64,000 nucleotides of DNA, from NCBI GenBank assembly GCA_023666945.1, contig JAMPAY010000007.1:46290-110289 (forward strand), given 5' to 3'. Both the position numbers and the translations under genes were made by a program. The notes under the pieces are model-generated. The model searched no databases, had not been told where the DNA came from, and worked only from the letters and a program-made list of their open reading frames with translations. Below are positions 38,664 to 47,710 of the stretch, piece after piece; positions within the stretch are counted from its first letter, which is position 1; each line of letters opens with the position of its first letter. This DNA comes from Paludibacter sp. Lineage in GTDB: Bacteria; Bacteroidota; Bacteroidia; Bacteroidales; Paludibacteraceae.

Positions 38664-39077
38664 TATCAGAGTTGTTTGGTAAAGCATAATACAGAAGATT
38701 GGTGCAATCTTTAAGTCGCCAAATCGTTACCAACAACTTTCTACCATAGCACTCGCTATTTGTGTATCAATCAGATACGGAATAATTGAAATCTGCGGCA
38801 AAGATACTGCTCAAAGAAAGACGGATGCTATTTTATCGAACTCGATTTTCTAATGTCTTTAATATACGAACACCGGTCTGTTTGTGTGGGCAAAAGGGCT
38901 ATCTTGTATCGGAATGTGCTACTTATACGCTCTTTCTCTATAATATAGTTCTTTCCTATTTGCCCCAATAGACTATCTCTTATCGCATTTATTATAGTAC
39001 GCATCATCAACGATGATGCGTACTTCTGTATGCAGACGATACTCTCCCATCTATCAATTGCAGTGTGGCAATTCGTA
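38664..39077 (+). other. Gene-free region, possible small RNA
   Basis: Only very short, uncoded-looking frames occur here. With a consensus promoter at its left end and a perfect hairpin at 38996-39024 at its right, it could encode a small RNA of up to about 350 bases. It could equally be the stranded promoter of a gene lost when the accessory patch inserted. Confidence 0.25.
38996..39024 (-). terminator. Hairpin downstream of the wzc-like operon
   Basis: AGTACGCATCATC and GATGATGCGTACT form a perfect 13-base stem with a 3-base loop, 54 bases after the stop of the kinase gene on the minus strand. There is no T-run, so termination is likely but not certain. Confidence 0.5.
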
Positions 39078-41357
39078 TTAGTAAATGTATGCGCTATGCT
39101 TTTCTTTTGTACCATTGAGTACGCATACCATATTGTTCAGTCGGTGTTGTTCGTGGAGGCTGTTTATGTAGTTCGCCATGTCGCACGGTGTTTTATCAGC
39201 ACGCGATACGAACAAGGTTACATCTGTCAAATGATTGAGTGAGAATGTGTCGGTTATAGGGTAAACAGGTGCAGTGTCTATGATGATGTAGTCGTATTGT
39301 TGTCTTAAACTCTCTATGAGTTCACCTATCCGTGGACTTTGTAAATATTCGCTCGGATGATTCGTAACACACCCCGAAGTAATTACATCTAAGTGTGCAA
39401 TACTTGTCGTGGTTAGCACATCTGCTGCAGTCAGAGTGGTATCGGTTAGGTATTCCATCAGGTGGTTACTGTTAGGTAAGTTGAATACCCGAGCCAGTTG
39501 TGGTTTGCGTAAGTTGCCTTCTATCAATACGGTCTTCTTGCCGGAGGCTGCCAATGCCATGGCAATATGAACGGCCACAAAGGTTTTGCCTTCGCCGCCT
39601 ATAGCCGATGTTACCACAAAGGTTTTTCCTTCTGTAGTCTGTGGCAATGATGAATGTAAGTTGTTCAATACGGAGTAAATGCTTTCAGCAAGAGTACTGC
39701 TTGCTTTCAATGTTCCGGCAGAATGCCCTTTGCTATAAGGAATATCTCCAACTATCGGTGTGGTAAGAAGGTCGGTATATTGCTGCTTGTTGCGAATGGT
39801 ATTGTTAAGCAAATCCAATAGGAATAACACTCCAATAGGAATGAAGAGTCCAAGAATGATTGACAGCAACACGATAATCTTTACACGGGGTGCTATAGGA
39901 TCGGGTGTGCGTTGCGGTTGGTCTATAAGGCGGGTGGGAGTAACGGTTGATATGAGTGCAAGGTCGTTCTCTTCTTTCTTTTGATAAAGGAATACGTAGA
40001 GGGTTTGTTTTATTTGTTGTTCTCGCTTGAGTGCAATGTATTCTCGTTCTTGTTGCGGTACGTCGGCTATGCGTGAGTTGAATATATTCTGTTGTTGTTG
40101 AAGGTCTGCTTTGGTGATGAGCAGACCGTCGCGAACACCGGCAATGCTGGTGAGTATATTGTTTCTCATCAGGCTCAGTTGTTCATTCAGTTGTGTAATG
40201 GCAGGGTTGTTTTCGGTTGCCGTTCGAGATATCTTCATCTGACGGAGCAATAACTGATTGTATCGGTCGATTAAGGTAACCAAAGCGGCATCGGTAATAC
40301 CCATATTGGCAGGTATCAGGCTATGCTCATTGGCCTCATCTGATACGAATTGCTTGATGTATTCAATCAGATTCAACTGTGTTTCTGTTTCTACTAATGA
40401 TTCTTGGTATTTGCTTATGCCTTCCAAGTACAATGCTGCCTCATCAGACAGACTGGTGATGTTGTGGTTGCTCTTGTAACGCTCTACGGCTAATTCTGCT
40501 GAGTCGAGTTCGAAAGCGATGCGTTGCAATCGTTCTTCCAAAAACGATTGGGTACTTTTGGTCGTAGTTGTTTTGTCTACTACGGTTTCGAAATTGTATA
40601 GTTCGGTCAGTTTGTTGATAACATTCTGTCCGCGGCGGGGCATGTCGGTATCGGTGGATATGCTTACTATGTTAGAACCCTTCTTTATCTGCTTGGCTTT
40701 TATACTGCTTCTATAACTATCTACCAATGATAGCATTGGTGTGGTCTTTATTCGATATTTGTCGCCTTTTTCAATGGGGCGTAGTTGTTCAAACTCTATT
40801 GTGCCGATGCAGGTTTCTATCGGTTCGTTGAGCGAGTGTAGTGTGTGTGTGCTTTTCAGAAAATGATAACCGTACTTTACTTTCAGTTTATACGTATTTC
40901 CTTTGCAGGTTAACTCCATGCGAACGGAGCGTTGCATGGTATCGCAAAACTGTTGCGGATAATGCACTATCAAATCGGAGGAGGGATATTGTCCGAACCA
41001 ACGAAGATTTTTCTTTTTGCGATACTCGGTTTGCAACTGCAATGCTCGAAGTGTCTGCTCCATTATGGCGCGTGAGTTGTATATCTCTATTTCGTCGGTC
41101 ACCGATTTGCTTCCTCCTACCCCTAAAAGGTTGAGTGCATCCATTTGTGCCAATCCTGATAACCCGCTTGATTCGCTATCGCGAATCATGATAGTGGAGG
41201 ATACGTTGTATACGGGTGTCTTTCGGCAGATGTAGAGTACTGCCAAAGATAAACATATAAGTACAGAAACAACAAACCAATACCAATTTCGGAGATACTT
41301 ATTCAGTAATTCCCGAAGGTTGATTTCGTCCTGTGAGTTGTTCGTTTGTTGAGCCAT
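39078..41357 (-). CDS. Polysaccharide chain-length/tyrosine autokinase (Wzc-like)
   Basis: The 759-residue protein has a Wzz domain with two membrane helices (WYWFVVSVLICLSLAVLYI near residue 24; IIVLLSIILGLFIPIGVLFLL near 500). A periplasmic coiled coil and a GNVR-type segment lie between them. A C-terminal BY-kinase follows, with Walker A TSAIGGEGKTF, A' motif VLIEGNLRKP and Walker B YIIIDTAPV. The A' motif differs from the usual D-x-D-x-R, and the tail has only two tyrosines (AYIY) instead of a long Tyr cluster. Such kinases control export and length of capsule or exopolysaccharide with a Wza-type outer-membrane channel, encoded just upstream. Regulation by tyrosine phosphorylation may be reduced. 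Confidence 0.9.
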   Translation of the reverse strand: MAQQTNNSQDEINLRELLNKYLRNWYWFVVSVLICLSLAVLYICRKTPVYNVSSTIMIRDSESSGLSGLAQMDALNLLGVGGSKSVTDEIEIYNSRAIMEQTLRALQLQTEYRKKKNLRWFGQYPSSDLIVHYPQQFCDTMQRSVRMELTCKGNTYKLKVKYGYHFLKSTHTLHSLNEPIETCIGTIEFEQLRPIEKGDKYRIKTTPMLSLVDSYRSSIKAKQIKKGSNIVSISTDTDMPRRGQNVINKLTELYNFETVVDKTTTTKSTQSFLEERLQRIAFELDSAELAVERYKSNHNITSLSDEAALYLEGISKYQESLVETETQLNLIEYIKQFVSDEANEHSLIPANMGITDAALVTLIDRYNQLLLRQMKISRTATENNPAITQLNEQLSLMRNNILTSIAGVRDGLLITKADLQQQQNIFNSRIADVPQQEREYIALKREQQIKQTLYVFLYQKKEENDLALISTVTPTRLIDQPQRTPDPIAPRVKIIVLLSIILGLFIPIGVLFLLDLLNNTIRNKQQYTDLLTTPIVGDIPYSKGHSAGTLKASSTLAESIYSVLNNLHSSLPQTTEGKTFVVTSAIGGEGKTFVAVHIAMALAASGKKTVLIEGNLRKPQLARVFNLPNSNHLMEYLTDTTLTAADVLTTTSIAHLDVITSGCVTNHPSEYLQSPRIGELIESLRQQYDYIIIDTAPVYPITDTFSLNHLTDVTLFVSRADKTPCDMANYINSLHEQHRLNNMVCVLNGTKEKHSAYIY

Positions 41358-41384
41358 AATAGTCGATAGGTTGTATATAGAAGG

Positions 41385-42182
41385 CTATTTAGTACTGGTG
41401 ACTACAGATACAATTACTGTTGCCAGTGAGCCGAGTGTGGTTACCATAGAGAGATAGAGCGATACGTTTTGTGAAGACACAGCCCTTACCTTATTGGGTT
41501 CTATGTAGAGTACATCGTTCTGTTGCAGGTAGAAATAGGGTGAAGTGAAAATGTCTTTGTCGTTGAGGTTGAGTCGTGCGAATTCCAATTTACCGTTGTT
41601 CTCTCGTGTGAGGAGTATGTTGTCGCGTTGTCCGTATACGGTCATGTCGCCTGCCATAGCGAGTGCATCGAGTATACTGACTCGTTCATCGGTAATAGTG
41701 TAGCGTCCCGGACGGTTGACTTCACCCATGACGGTAACATGATAGTTCATGAACCGTATGTTAACGATTGGGTCTTTAATGGAAGAACTTATCTTGTCAC
41801 TTATAAGTGCAATGGCTTCAGATTTGCTGAGTCCTGCCACATGCAATTTGCCGAGTATGGGAAAATTGATATTGCCGTCCTTGTCTACAATGTACGATTG
41901 CACATTAGGGGTTGTCCCTGCACTTTCTGCTCCTGGTGTCATGTAAGTTACAAGCGGCAGATTGAACGGTGCGGCGGCATCAGGGTCGAGCGCAGTAATC
42001 GTAATAAGCAGTTGATCGCCTACGAATATGCTCGGCTCTTCTGCTGCATGAAATTGCAGATTGATAGAGTCGGCACTTTGTTCGTTTACAGTTTTGAAAT
42101 ATGCCATTTTCTGTTGTGTTACACAAGAAGACAAAAGTAGTGTAACACAACAGAAATATAGGAATGTTCGGCTTTGTAGCAT
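41385..42182 (-). CDS. Polysaccharide export outer-membrane lipoprotein (Wza-like)
   Basis: The start at 42182 (MLQSRTFLYFCCVTLLLSSC) gives a lipoprotein signal with the acylated Cys at 20; an in-frame GTG at 42206 abuts the tyrS stop and is less likely. The 265-residue protein has the Poly_export domain (FVGDQLLITITALDPDAAAPFNLP, VDKDGNINFPILGKLHVAGLSKSEA) and an SLBB domain (MGEVNRPGRYTITDERVSILDALAMAG). It ends with a hydrophobic C-terminal helix, as Bacteroidetes members do. It forms the outer-membrane pore for polysaccharide and is followed by its kinase partner 27 bases on. Confidence 0.92.
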   Translation of the reverse strand: MLQSRTFLYFCCVTLLLSSCVTQQKMAYFKTVNEQSADSINLQFHAAEEPSIFVGDQLLITITALDPDAAAPFNLPLVTYMTPGAESAGTTPNVQSYIVDKDGNINFPILGKLHVAGLSKSEAIALISDKISSSIKDPIVNIRFMNYHVTVMGEVNRPGRYTITDERVSILDALAMAGDMTVYGQRDNILLTRENNGKLEFARLNLNDKDIFTSPYFYLQQNDVLYIEPNKVRAVSSQNVSLYLSMVTTLGSLATVIVSVVTSTK

Positions 42183-42206
42183 AGTGGTAGGTTTATAGGT
42201 GTGCAC

Positions 42207-43502
42207 TTAGTCGGCAACAACGATGAAATAGTCTTTCTTTCCTTTTTGAAAGAGGATATACTTATCGTTTAGCAAGACCTCTGCGGTAATAATTGCATTG
42301 GGATCGGTTAGTTTTTCTTTGTTCATGGAAAAACCGTTGGCTTGAATCATTTTGCGTGCCTCTCCCTTACTGCTGAATATTTGTGTCTTTTCAGCCAATA
42401 GTTCCAAGGGGTGAATCCCATGGCTAAGTTCGTCTTTACTGATATGAAATTGCGGAACTCCCTCGAATACTTGCAAGAAAGTTTCTTCTGCAAGGTGATG
42501 CAATGCTTCGGCGGTTGTTTTTCCAAACAAGATATTGCTTGCCTCAACGGCTGCATTATAGTCGTCTTCGGAGTGTACCATAATGGTAACCTCTTTAGCC
42601 AAACGTTTTTGGAGAAGACGTAAGTGCGGTGCTTGTTGGTGCTCGGCAATGAGTGCTTCGATTTCTTCTTTGCCGATAAAGGTGAATATCTTTATGTAGC
42701 GTTCAGCGTCTGCATCGCTTACGTTGAGCCAGAATTGGTAGAATTTGTAGGGGGAGGTATAGCGTTTGTCAAGCCAGATGTTGCCGCTTTCGGTCTTGCC
42801 GAATTTGCCTCCGTCGGCTTTGGTAATAAGAGGGCAGGTCAGTGCGAAAGCATCGCCTCCGCCCATGCGGCGTATGAGTTCGGTTCCGGTAGTGATGTTC
42901 CCCCATTGGTCGCTGCCTCCCATTTGTAGTTTGCAGTTCTTGTTCTTGTTCAGATATACATAGTCATAACCTTGCAAGAGTTGATAGGTAAATTCTGTGA
43001 AAGACATACCTTGCGAATATTCTCCGTTGAAACGTTTTTTCACAGAGTCTTTTGCCATCATATAGTTGACGGTGATGAGTTTCCCCACTTCGCGTGCAAA
43101 ATCGAGGAATGTATAATCTTTCATCCAATCGTAATTGTTTACCAATTCCGCGGCATTGGATGCTTCGGAGTTGAAATCGAGAAATTTCTCCAATTGCAGG
43201 CGTATGCATTCCTGATTGTGTCTCAGCGTTTCTTCGTTGAGCAGGTTGCGCTCTGCTGATTTGCCGGATGGGTCACCTATCATACCGGTAGCACCGCCTA
43301 TGAGTGCTATGGGTTTATGACCGCATCGCTGCAAGTGGCGCAACATCATGATGCCGCAGAGATGTCCGATATGGAGAGAGTCTGCCGTGGGGTCAATACC
43401 CACATAAGCAGCGGTCTGTTCTTTGAGCAGTTGTTCCTCGGTTCCCGGCATGATGTCTTGGAGCATGCCTCTCCAACGCAGTTCTTCTACAAAATTTATC
43501 AT
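42207..43502 (-). CDS. tyrS: Tyrosyl-tRNA synthetase
   Basis: The start at 43502 gives [23 protein letters not shown], the usual beginning; upstream in-frame starts coincide with the predicted transcription start. The 431-residue class I synthetase has HIGH at about 44-47 (LHIGHLCG) and tyrosine-binding [21 protein letters not shown] and the KMSKS counterpart KFGKTESGN follow, with a C-terminal S4-like domain ([16 protein letters not shown]). It charges tRNA-Tyr. The Wza-like gene starts 24 bases after its stop with no terminator, so the export genes probably share this promoter, an unusual pairing. Confidence 0.96.
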   Translation of the reverse strand: MINFVEELRWRGMLQDIMPGTEEQLLKEQTAAYVGIDPTADSLHIGHLCGIMMLRHLQRCGHKPIALIGGATGMIGDPSGKSAERNLLNEETLRHNQECIRLQLEKFLDFNSEASNAAELVNNYDWMKDYTFLDFAREVGKLITVNYMMAKDSVKKRFNGEYSQGMSFTEFTYQLLQGYDYVYLNKNKNCKLQMGGSDQWGNITTGTELIRRMGGGDAFALTCPLITKADGGKFGKTESGNIWLDKRYTSPYKFYQFWLNVSDADAERYIKIFTFIGKEEIEALIAEHQQAPHLRLLQKRLAKEVTIMVHSEDDYNAAVEASNILFGKTTAEALHHLAEETFLQVFEGVPQFHISKDELSHGIHPLELLAEKTQIFSSKGEARKMIQANGFSMNKEKLTDPNAIITAEVLLNDKYILFQKGKKDYFIVVAD

Positions 43503-43578
43503 CGTCCTATTGTTGATTAGGTTGGTTATAATATAGTTACGAAATAGTTGCTTTGTTTGTAACCTATTATTCAATTTG

Positions 43579-43610
43579 CAAAGGTACGATAAATCTTCCG
43601 ATAGGGCAAA
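43579..43610 (-). promoter_or_regulatory. tyrS promoter
   Basis: On the minus strand, TTTG (43610-43607), 20 bases, TACCTTTG (43586-43579). The leader to the tyrS ATG is about 70 bases. Confidence 0.75.
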
Positions 43611-43718
43611 TTTTTTACCACGATATGGGGCTACCGCATAAAAAATAAGGTATATAACTTCACAGAAGTGCTATTGTGGCTTTGAATAGGCAATCTCTGA
43701 CATAATGATAGTCTGAAA

Positions 43719-43752
43719 GATACCGTCAAGATACCGTAACCATTCCGTAATG
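43719..43752 (-). promoter_or_regulatory. Triple 11-base-spaced ACGG site (site D)
   Basis: On the minus strand TACGGA, TACGGT and GACGGT are spaced exactly 11 bases apart (plus strand: ATACCGTCAA, ATACCGTAAC, ATTCCGTAAT). It lies about 110 bases upstream of the tyrS -33 element. Otherwise 43611-43925 shows no gene. Confidence 0.4.
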
Positions 43753-43925
43753 GTTTTGTACAATGATATAAGAAGAATTACAGGTGTAATACCATATAGG
43801 AAATAATGCCGGTATACAATAACTAAATAGTAAATATAGCGGCAAGGGAGGGGATTTAAAGAGTGTTTGAGAGGGTTGCTTGTATCCTCTATGAGTAGGT
43901 GGGCATTATTTTTTTCGTATTTCTC

Positions 43926-43956
43926 TTGCGCATTTCGGAAAGTTGTAGTACTTTTG
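43926..43956 (+). promoter_or_regulatory. tRNA-Gln promoter
   Basis: TTG (43926-43928), 20 bases, TACTTTTG (43949-43956), about 20 bases before the mature tRNA 5' end. Confidence 0.75.
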
Positions 43957-43977
43957 CACCGCTTTACGAAAGCATAT

Positions 43978-44048
43978 TGCCTAATGGTGTAATGGTAGCA
44001 CTACAGATTCTGGTTCTGTCTGTCTGGGTTCGAGTCCTGGTTAGGCAA
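43978..44048 (+). tRNA. tRNA-Gln (anticodon CTG)
   Basis: The acceptor arms TGCCTAA and TTAGGCA pair perfectly. The anticodon stem ACAGA/TCTGT encloses the seven-base loop TTCTGGT, giving anticodon CTG for CAG codons. The T-arm loop is TTCGAGT. CCA is not encoded (ACAAAA follows). It has its own promoter and terminator. Confidence 0.93.
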
Positions 44049-44064
44049 CAAAAATTAGAAAGAC

Positions 44065-44097
44065 AAGGATTCAACATGTTTGAGTCCTTATTTTTTT
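44065..44097 (+). terminator. Terminator of tRNA-Gln
   Basis: AAGGATTCAA pairs with TTGAGTCCTT (one G-U pair) around a 5-base loop and is followed by ATTTTTTTG, a classical intrinsic terminator. Confidence 0.85.
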
Positions 44098-44128
44098 GTT
44101 ATGTATTAAGTTGTACATGCCGGATGTT

Positions 44129-44163
44129 GGCGCATAGTAAAAACTCTGTTTTTACTATGCGCC
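44129..44163. repeat. Perfect 15-base inverted repeat
   Basis: GGCGCATAGTAAAAA and TTTTTACTATGCGCC with loop CTCTG. It lies between the tRNA terminator and the end of the broken minus-strand gene. It could terminate that gene, or be a remnant of a mobile repeat; nothing decides. Confidence 0.6.
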
Positions 44164-44169
44164 GAAAAC

Positions 44170-44616
44170 GCCGATAGGCGACTTTGGTATTCCTCTTTAC
44201 ATGCTTGTGTATAGGCTAAAGCACTGATGGCGTTGTGGGCATCGGTGGCTTATTCTGTTTGCTGATAAATAGATAGTGTGAGCGTGTACACATTGTTATT
44301 AAATAATGCAGTGTCAAAACCATTCTTGTGCAGTTTGGTAAGTGCTTTATCTTCGCTGCGGTTGAACAGTACAATGGCTTTGATAGATGTGTGTACGAAT
44401 CGTGTAAATTGTAATAAGGGGAGAGTTCGTCTGAACTGAGTTTGTAGAAAGCATATAAATACTCAATATTATTGGGTATTTTCTCCAATTGCTTGTCTAT
44501 TTTTTTACTTTAGCCTTTTCGTAATGTCCTTGTTCTATTTGTTTTTTGCAAGGGTAATCTTGTGCATAAACACATGTTAGGCTTGTTAAAAGCAGGAAAG
44601 TGAGCAGTTTTTTCAT
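44170..44616 (-). pseudogene. Secreted helical (TPR-like) protein, degraded
   Basis: The ATG at 44616 opens a clear signal peptide (MKKLLTFLLLTSLTCVYAQ), then KKQIEQGHYEKAKVKK and a stop. The break is at a run of seven A's (44499-44505): an eighth A would continue into IDKQLEKIPNNIEYLYAFYKLSSDELSPYYN. A second shift near 44385 leads to IKAIVLFNRSEDKALTKLHKNGFDTALFNNN, then an in-frame stop at 44250-44252, beyond which coding-like sequence (ATDAHNAISALAYTQACKEEY) goes on. It resembles the start of a longer periplasmic TPR-like protein of Bacteroidetes. A -7 box (TACCTTTG, 44642-44635) precedes it. No function can be assigned. Confidence 0.6.
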
Positions 44617-44660
44617 AATTCGGAAAGTTTTCGGCAAAGGTAATGCTTTTTCCCGAATAA

Positions 44661-44694
44661 TCATAAAGGGCGAACATTAGTTCGCCCTTTATGA
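44661..44694 (-). terminator. Terminator of the pectinesterase gene
   Basis: TCATAAAGGGCGAAC and GTTCGCCCTTTATGA form a perfect 15-base stem with a 4-base loop, starting four bases after the pectinesterase stop. Confidence 0.75.
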
Positions 44695-44697
44695 TAT

Positions 44698-47538
44698 TTA
44701 CAACATTATTTTTGTTGTGTGGATTTGTCGTTGTTGCGTGAGTTGCAGAATGTAGCATCCTTTTTCTAAGGCAATAACGGTGGTTTGCTGTGCAGGCACT
44801 GTGGTCGTTTGCAGTAGTTTTCCGTCGGTACTATAGAGGTGCAACACCGTATCTTGATTCAGGCTTCCAATAGAGACATATCCGTTATTATAAGTGATGT
44901 CTACTGGTAAATCGTTTTGTACGGTTTTAATGTGGGTATCCTTGGCGTTGAATGGATCCCATTCATCGGTCCCTTTTGTGAAGTTGTACAGACTGATATA
45001 GGTACCGTCGGGTAGAACCGGATTACTAAGAACTGTAGCCCATGTTTCTCGGTTGTTGCTATTGTCGATGTTGGCCTTTTCTATGGTTCCGTATTCGTAA
45101 CTGCGTACTGCTCCTGCGGCCACTAAGCCGTTATGCCATCCTTTGGCAGTAATGAGCGATGTGCCGTTGGCACTTGCATCAACAGTAGTCTCAAAGAAAA
45201 CGGTTTCGGCATTGGCGTCCCACGGACGTCCGAAATAGCCGGGTTTTGAGGGTTGACTTTCTGCCATGTCGATAAGTGGCTGTGCACTGGTAATATGACA
45301 TCTGTAGAACAGATAGCCTCTGTCGCCTGCATTCGACTTGGAGGCTGTTATATAGGCTACATCGTTGCTGTCATCGGTAACCAACATGCCCAATTCGGTT
45401 TCGTTGCAAACCAAAGTCATGCCACCGAAAATATAGTCGCATGCTCCGTTCAATATGCCTCCTTGCATGGCAACACGACAACCCGAATCTCCATATATGG
45501 CATCTTGTCGGCTGATAACGCGGCAATTGGTCAACCATGCCCTGTCTGCGGTTTGAGCAAAAGCAATGGCGCATGCTCGTTCTCTGTAACTGCGTGCCTG
45601 TACGGCAGTACTTCCTACCTCTTTCGGTCGGATACCCTTTCCGCCGCTGTTCTCTACCAATATGTCTTCAGCCTCTTTGGCGGAAACATACTGGTTGAAA
45701 GAGTTTTCAAAAATAATATCCTCTGCAACGAAGTTCTTTCCTGTAACTACTACCGTCGAGTTCCAATAGGCTTTACCTTGTTGGTTGTTGGGTGTGCTGA
45801 GGTAGCCGTTTTCTTTGTTTACCTGCAGTGTGCGTTCATCTCTGAACCACTCTTTCCCCATGCTGTAATAGTCATATCCCCAACCATAGTATCCGGTGAT
45901 ACGTACTGCATCGGCATCAATATCCACACCGGCATTTCTGAGGGCTATAGATGGAGTCGAAGACGCGTTCTTAAGGGTGATATTGTCCATGTTGATGAGC
46001 AGCATCTCTTCGTAATTGCCGGGTTCAATAAGAATGGTAACACGTTCTCCTGCGCCTCTGTTCATGCGCCGTACGGCTGCTAAAGCCTCGTTAAGGGTCT
46101 TGTATTCTTTATCGATACCTACTGTCAGTTGTGCGGCATAGAGAATGCTTTCTGCGGGGAGGGTACTCTCAAAATCGATGGTTTTTCTAACGTCTGTTCC
46201 CGCTACTGTTAAGTTCGATGTAAGCATCTGACGCGTATGGGCAGGCAGGTTACTGCTGCTGATGTCGTAAACACCATCGCGTAAGCGAATATCGTTGAGT
46301 CCCGCAAAAGTATAGACATATCCTTCTTCGTTGATGTTGCGGAATGTAAAGGTAGCAGCCTGCAAATCTTCTGTTGTAAGATAGGTTGGAATAATGCTTA
46401 CTGTGTACAATGGTTTTTGTTGGAAGGTCAGTGTATAGTCGTTTAGGTCGGTGCTTACCGTCAAAGTGGTATTGGTGAGTTCGTAGTCGTTAACGTTAAG
46501 GGGCAATAAGCGATAAGCGATATCGCGTTCAACGGTCAGTGTGTAAGTGGTTACGCCATCATTTGTTTTCCATGTTATTTGCGGAATAAAGAGTGCTGTT
46601 TCGGGCTTTTCAAAATCGAACTGAAGCAGCGATAATTGTTCTGTGGGCAGACCTTCCAGTTTGCCGCAAACGGTACATAACGTAACGGCAGCAATTTCTA
46701 TATCCGCTTGTTGTCCGTCTTGGGTAAAGGTGATTCTATTGTTGCTGCTAACAATGTATCCGTTAGCATCTTTTAGTGTGATTTCGTACGTATAACCTAT
46801 TGGCAATCCTTCGGCCTTATAGGTGTTGTTGCTGACGGGAATTGTGTATACTGTTCCGTTGGCAGTATTGCTCAATAGTATGGAATACCCCGTCGGCATG
46901 TCGGCAGGGGCGGTTATCTTACCGCTTAATGTGCCTGTCTGTACGGGGGTGCGCACAATACGTGCCACCACTAATTTTTCATCCAAACCGTAAAAGCGGT
47001 GTACTCCCGTTTCGCCTATGTAGAAAGTGAGTTTCTCTATCTTGGCTGCGGCAGAGTAGAGTAGTGTTTCTTCTTTTCCTGAAGGCGATTGCAGTATATA
47101 ATTCTCTGCCAATCCGTTTGAACCGACATAGTATTCAACAATATCACCGGCACTGAATGTTTGTTCTATATATACCAAAGGTTGTTTCCCCGAATTTGAA
47201 TAGATATAACCCGTATAGATGTTACCTTCGGCATCTTTTAGCGATTTGTCATCGTAACGTGTAAGATTGCTGTTCGTACTGCGTAAACGGTGGTTGCTTG
47301 CGCCATTGGTGTTGTAACGCAAATTGACGCCTTCCGATGCCGTGAAAGAAGGCAATGGAATACCGGTGCTGCCCGGAGTGATACTCGCATCGTACCATGA
47401 GTTGATTTCTCTCTCCGAAAGCATGTTCTCATAAAGGGTGGCATCCTGTTGCTCTGCTCCGAAATCCCACACCTGTTTTTGTTGTGCGGCTACTGTTACT
47501 GCCAAACCGGCAAATAGTGTAAAGAGTGTCTTTTTCAT
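44698..47538 (-). CDS. T9SS-sorted multidomain pectinesterase (CE8)
   Basis: The ATG at 47538 gives a signal peptide (MKKTLFTLFAGLAVTVAAQ); a TTG four codons earlier is unlikely. Of 946 residues, about 20-200 form a beta-rich domain (VWDFGAEQQDATLYENML), and about 200-470 hold small prealbumin-like folds. The pectin methylesterase beta-helix follows (GERVTILIEPGNYEEMLLI; RQDAIYGDSG and CDYIFGG with the two catalytic aspartates; PGYFGRPWD with the catalytic arginine). The end is a T9SS sorting domain (VLHLYSTDGKLLQT, then EKGCYILQL). It removes methyl esters from homogalacturonan outside the cell, preparing substrate for pectate lyase such as the one at 26942-28357. Confidence 0.92.
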   Translation of the reverse strand: MKKTLFTLFAGLAVTVAAQQKQVWDFGAEQQDATLYENMLSEREINSWYDASITPGSTGIPLPSFTASEGVNLRYNTNGASNHRLRSTNSNLTRYDDKSLKDAEGNIYTGYIYSNSGKQPLVYIEQTFSAGDIVEYYVGSNGLAENYILQSPSGKEETLLYSAAAKIEKLTFYIGETGVHRFYGLDEKLVVARIVRTPVQTGTLSGKITAPADMPTGYSILLSNTANGTVYTIPVSNNTYKAEGLPIGYTYEITLKDANGYIVSSNNRITFTQDGQQADIEIAAVTLCTVCGKLEGLPTEQLSLLQFDFEKPETALFIPQITWKTNDGVTTYTLTVERDIAYRLLPLNVNDYELTNTTLTVSTDLNDYTLTFQQKPLYTVSIIPTYLTTEDLQAATFTFRNINEEGYVYTFAGLNDIRLRDGVYDISSSNLPAHTRQMLTSNLTVAGTDVRKTIDFESTLPAESILYAAQLTVGIDKEYKTLNEALAAVRRMNRGAGERVTILIEPGNYEEMLLINMDNITLKNASSTPSIALRNAGVDIDADAVRITGYYGWGYDYYSMGKEWFRDERTLQVNKENGYLSTPNNQQGKAYWNSTVVVTGKNFVAEDIIFENSFNQYVSAKEAEDILVENSGGKGIRPKEVGSTAVQARSYRERACAIAFAQTADRAWLTNCRVISRQDAIYGDSGCRVAMQGGILNGACDYIFGGMTLVCNETELGMLVTDDSNDVAYITASKSNAGDRGYLFYRCHITSAQPLIDMAESQPSKPGYFGRPWDANAETVFFETTVDASANGTSLITAKGWHNGLVAAGAVRSYEYGTIEKANIDNSNNRETWATVLSNPVLPDGTYISLYNFTKGTDEWDPFNAKDTHIKTVQNDLPVDITYNNGYVSIGSLNQDTVLHLYSTDGKLLQTTTVPAQQTTVIALEKGCYILQLTQQRQIHTTKIML

Positions 47539-47570
47539 AATGTTTGTCAAGGTGTTATTTATCCAATTTG

Positions 47571-47578
47571 CAAAGATA
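47571..47578 (-). promoter_or_regulatory. -7 box of the pectinesterase gene
   Basis: TATCTTTG on the minus strand, 32 bases upstream of the ATG at 47538. A good -33 at the right distance is not visible, so an activator may be needed. The 47539-47710 gap holds nothing else. Confidence 0.5.
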
Positions 47579-47710
47579 GATAGTCTAAATATAACAAGCG
47601 TGTAAAAATTGCCGTTAATTGTGTAATTTGTGGGGATGTTGTAAATGAAACAGAAGTGCTTACTTCTTACGCTTGGTTCATAGAATACCGATAGAAATGT
47701 CTGCTAAGGC

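Noticed and set aside
38786..38971. 61-codon open frame after the accessory patch
   Set aside because: No coding character, no start signal, no conserved motif.
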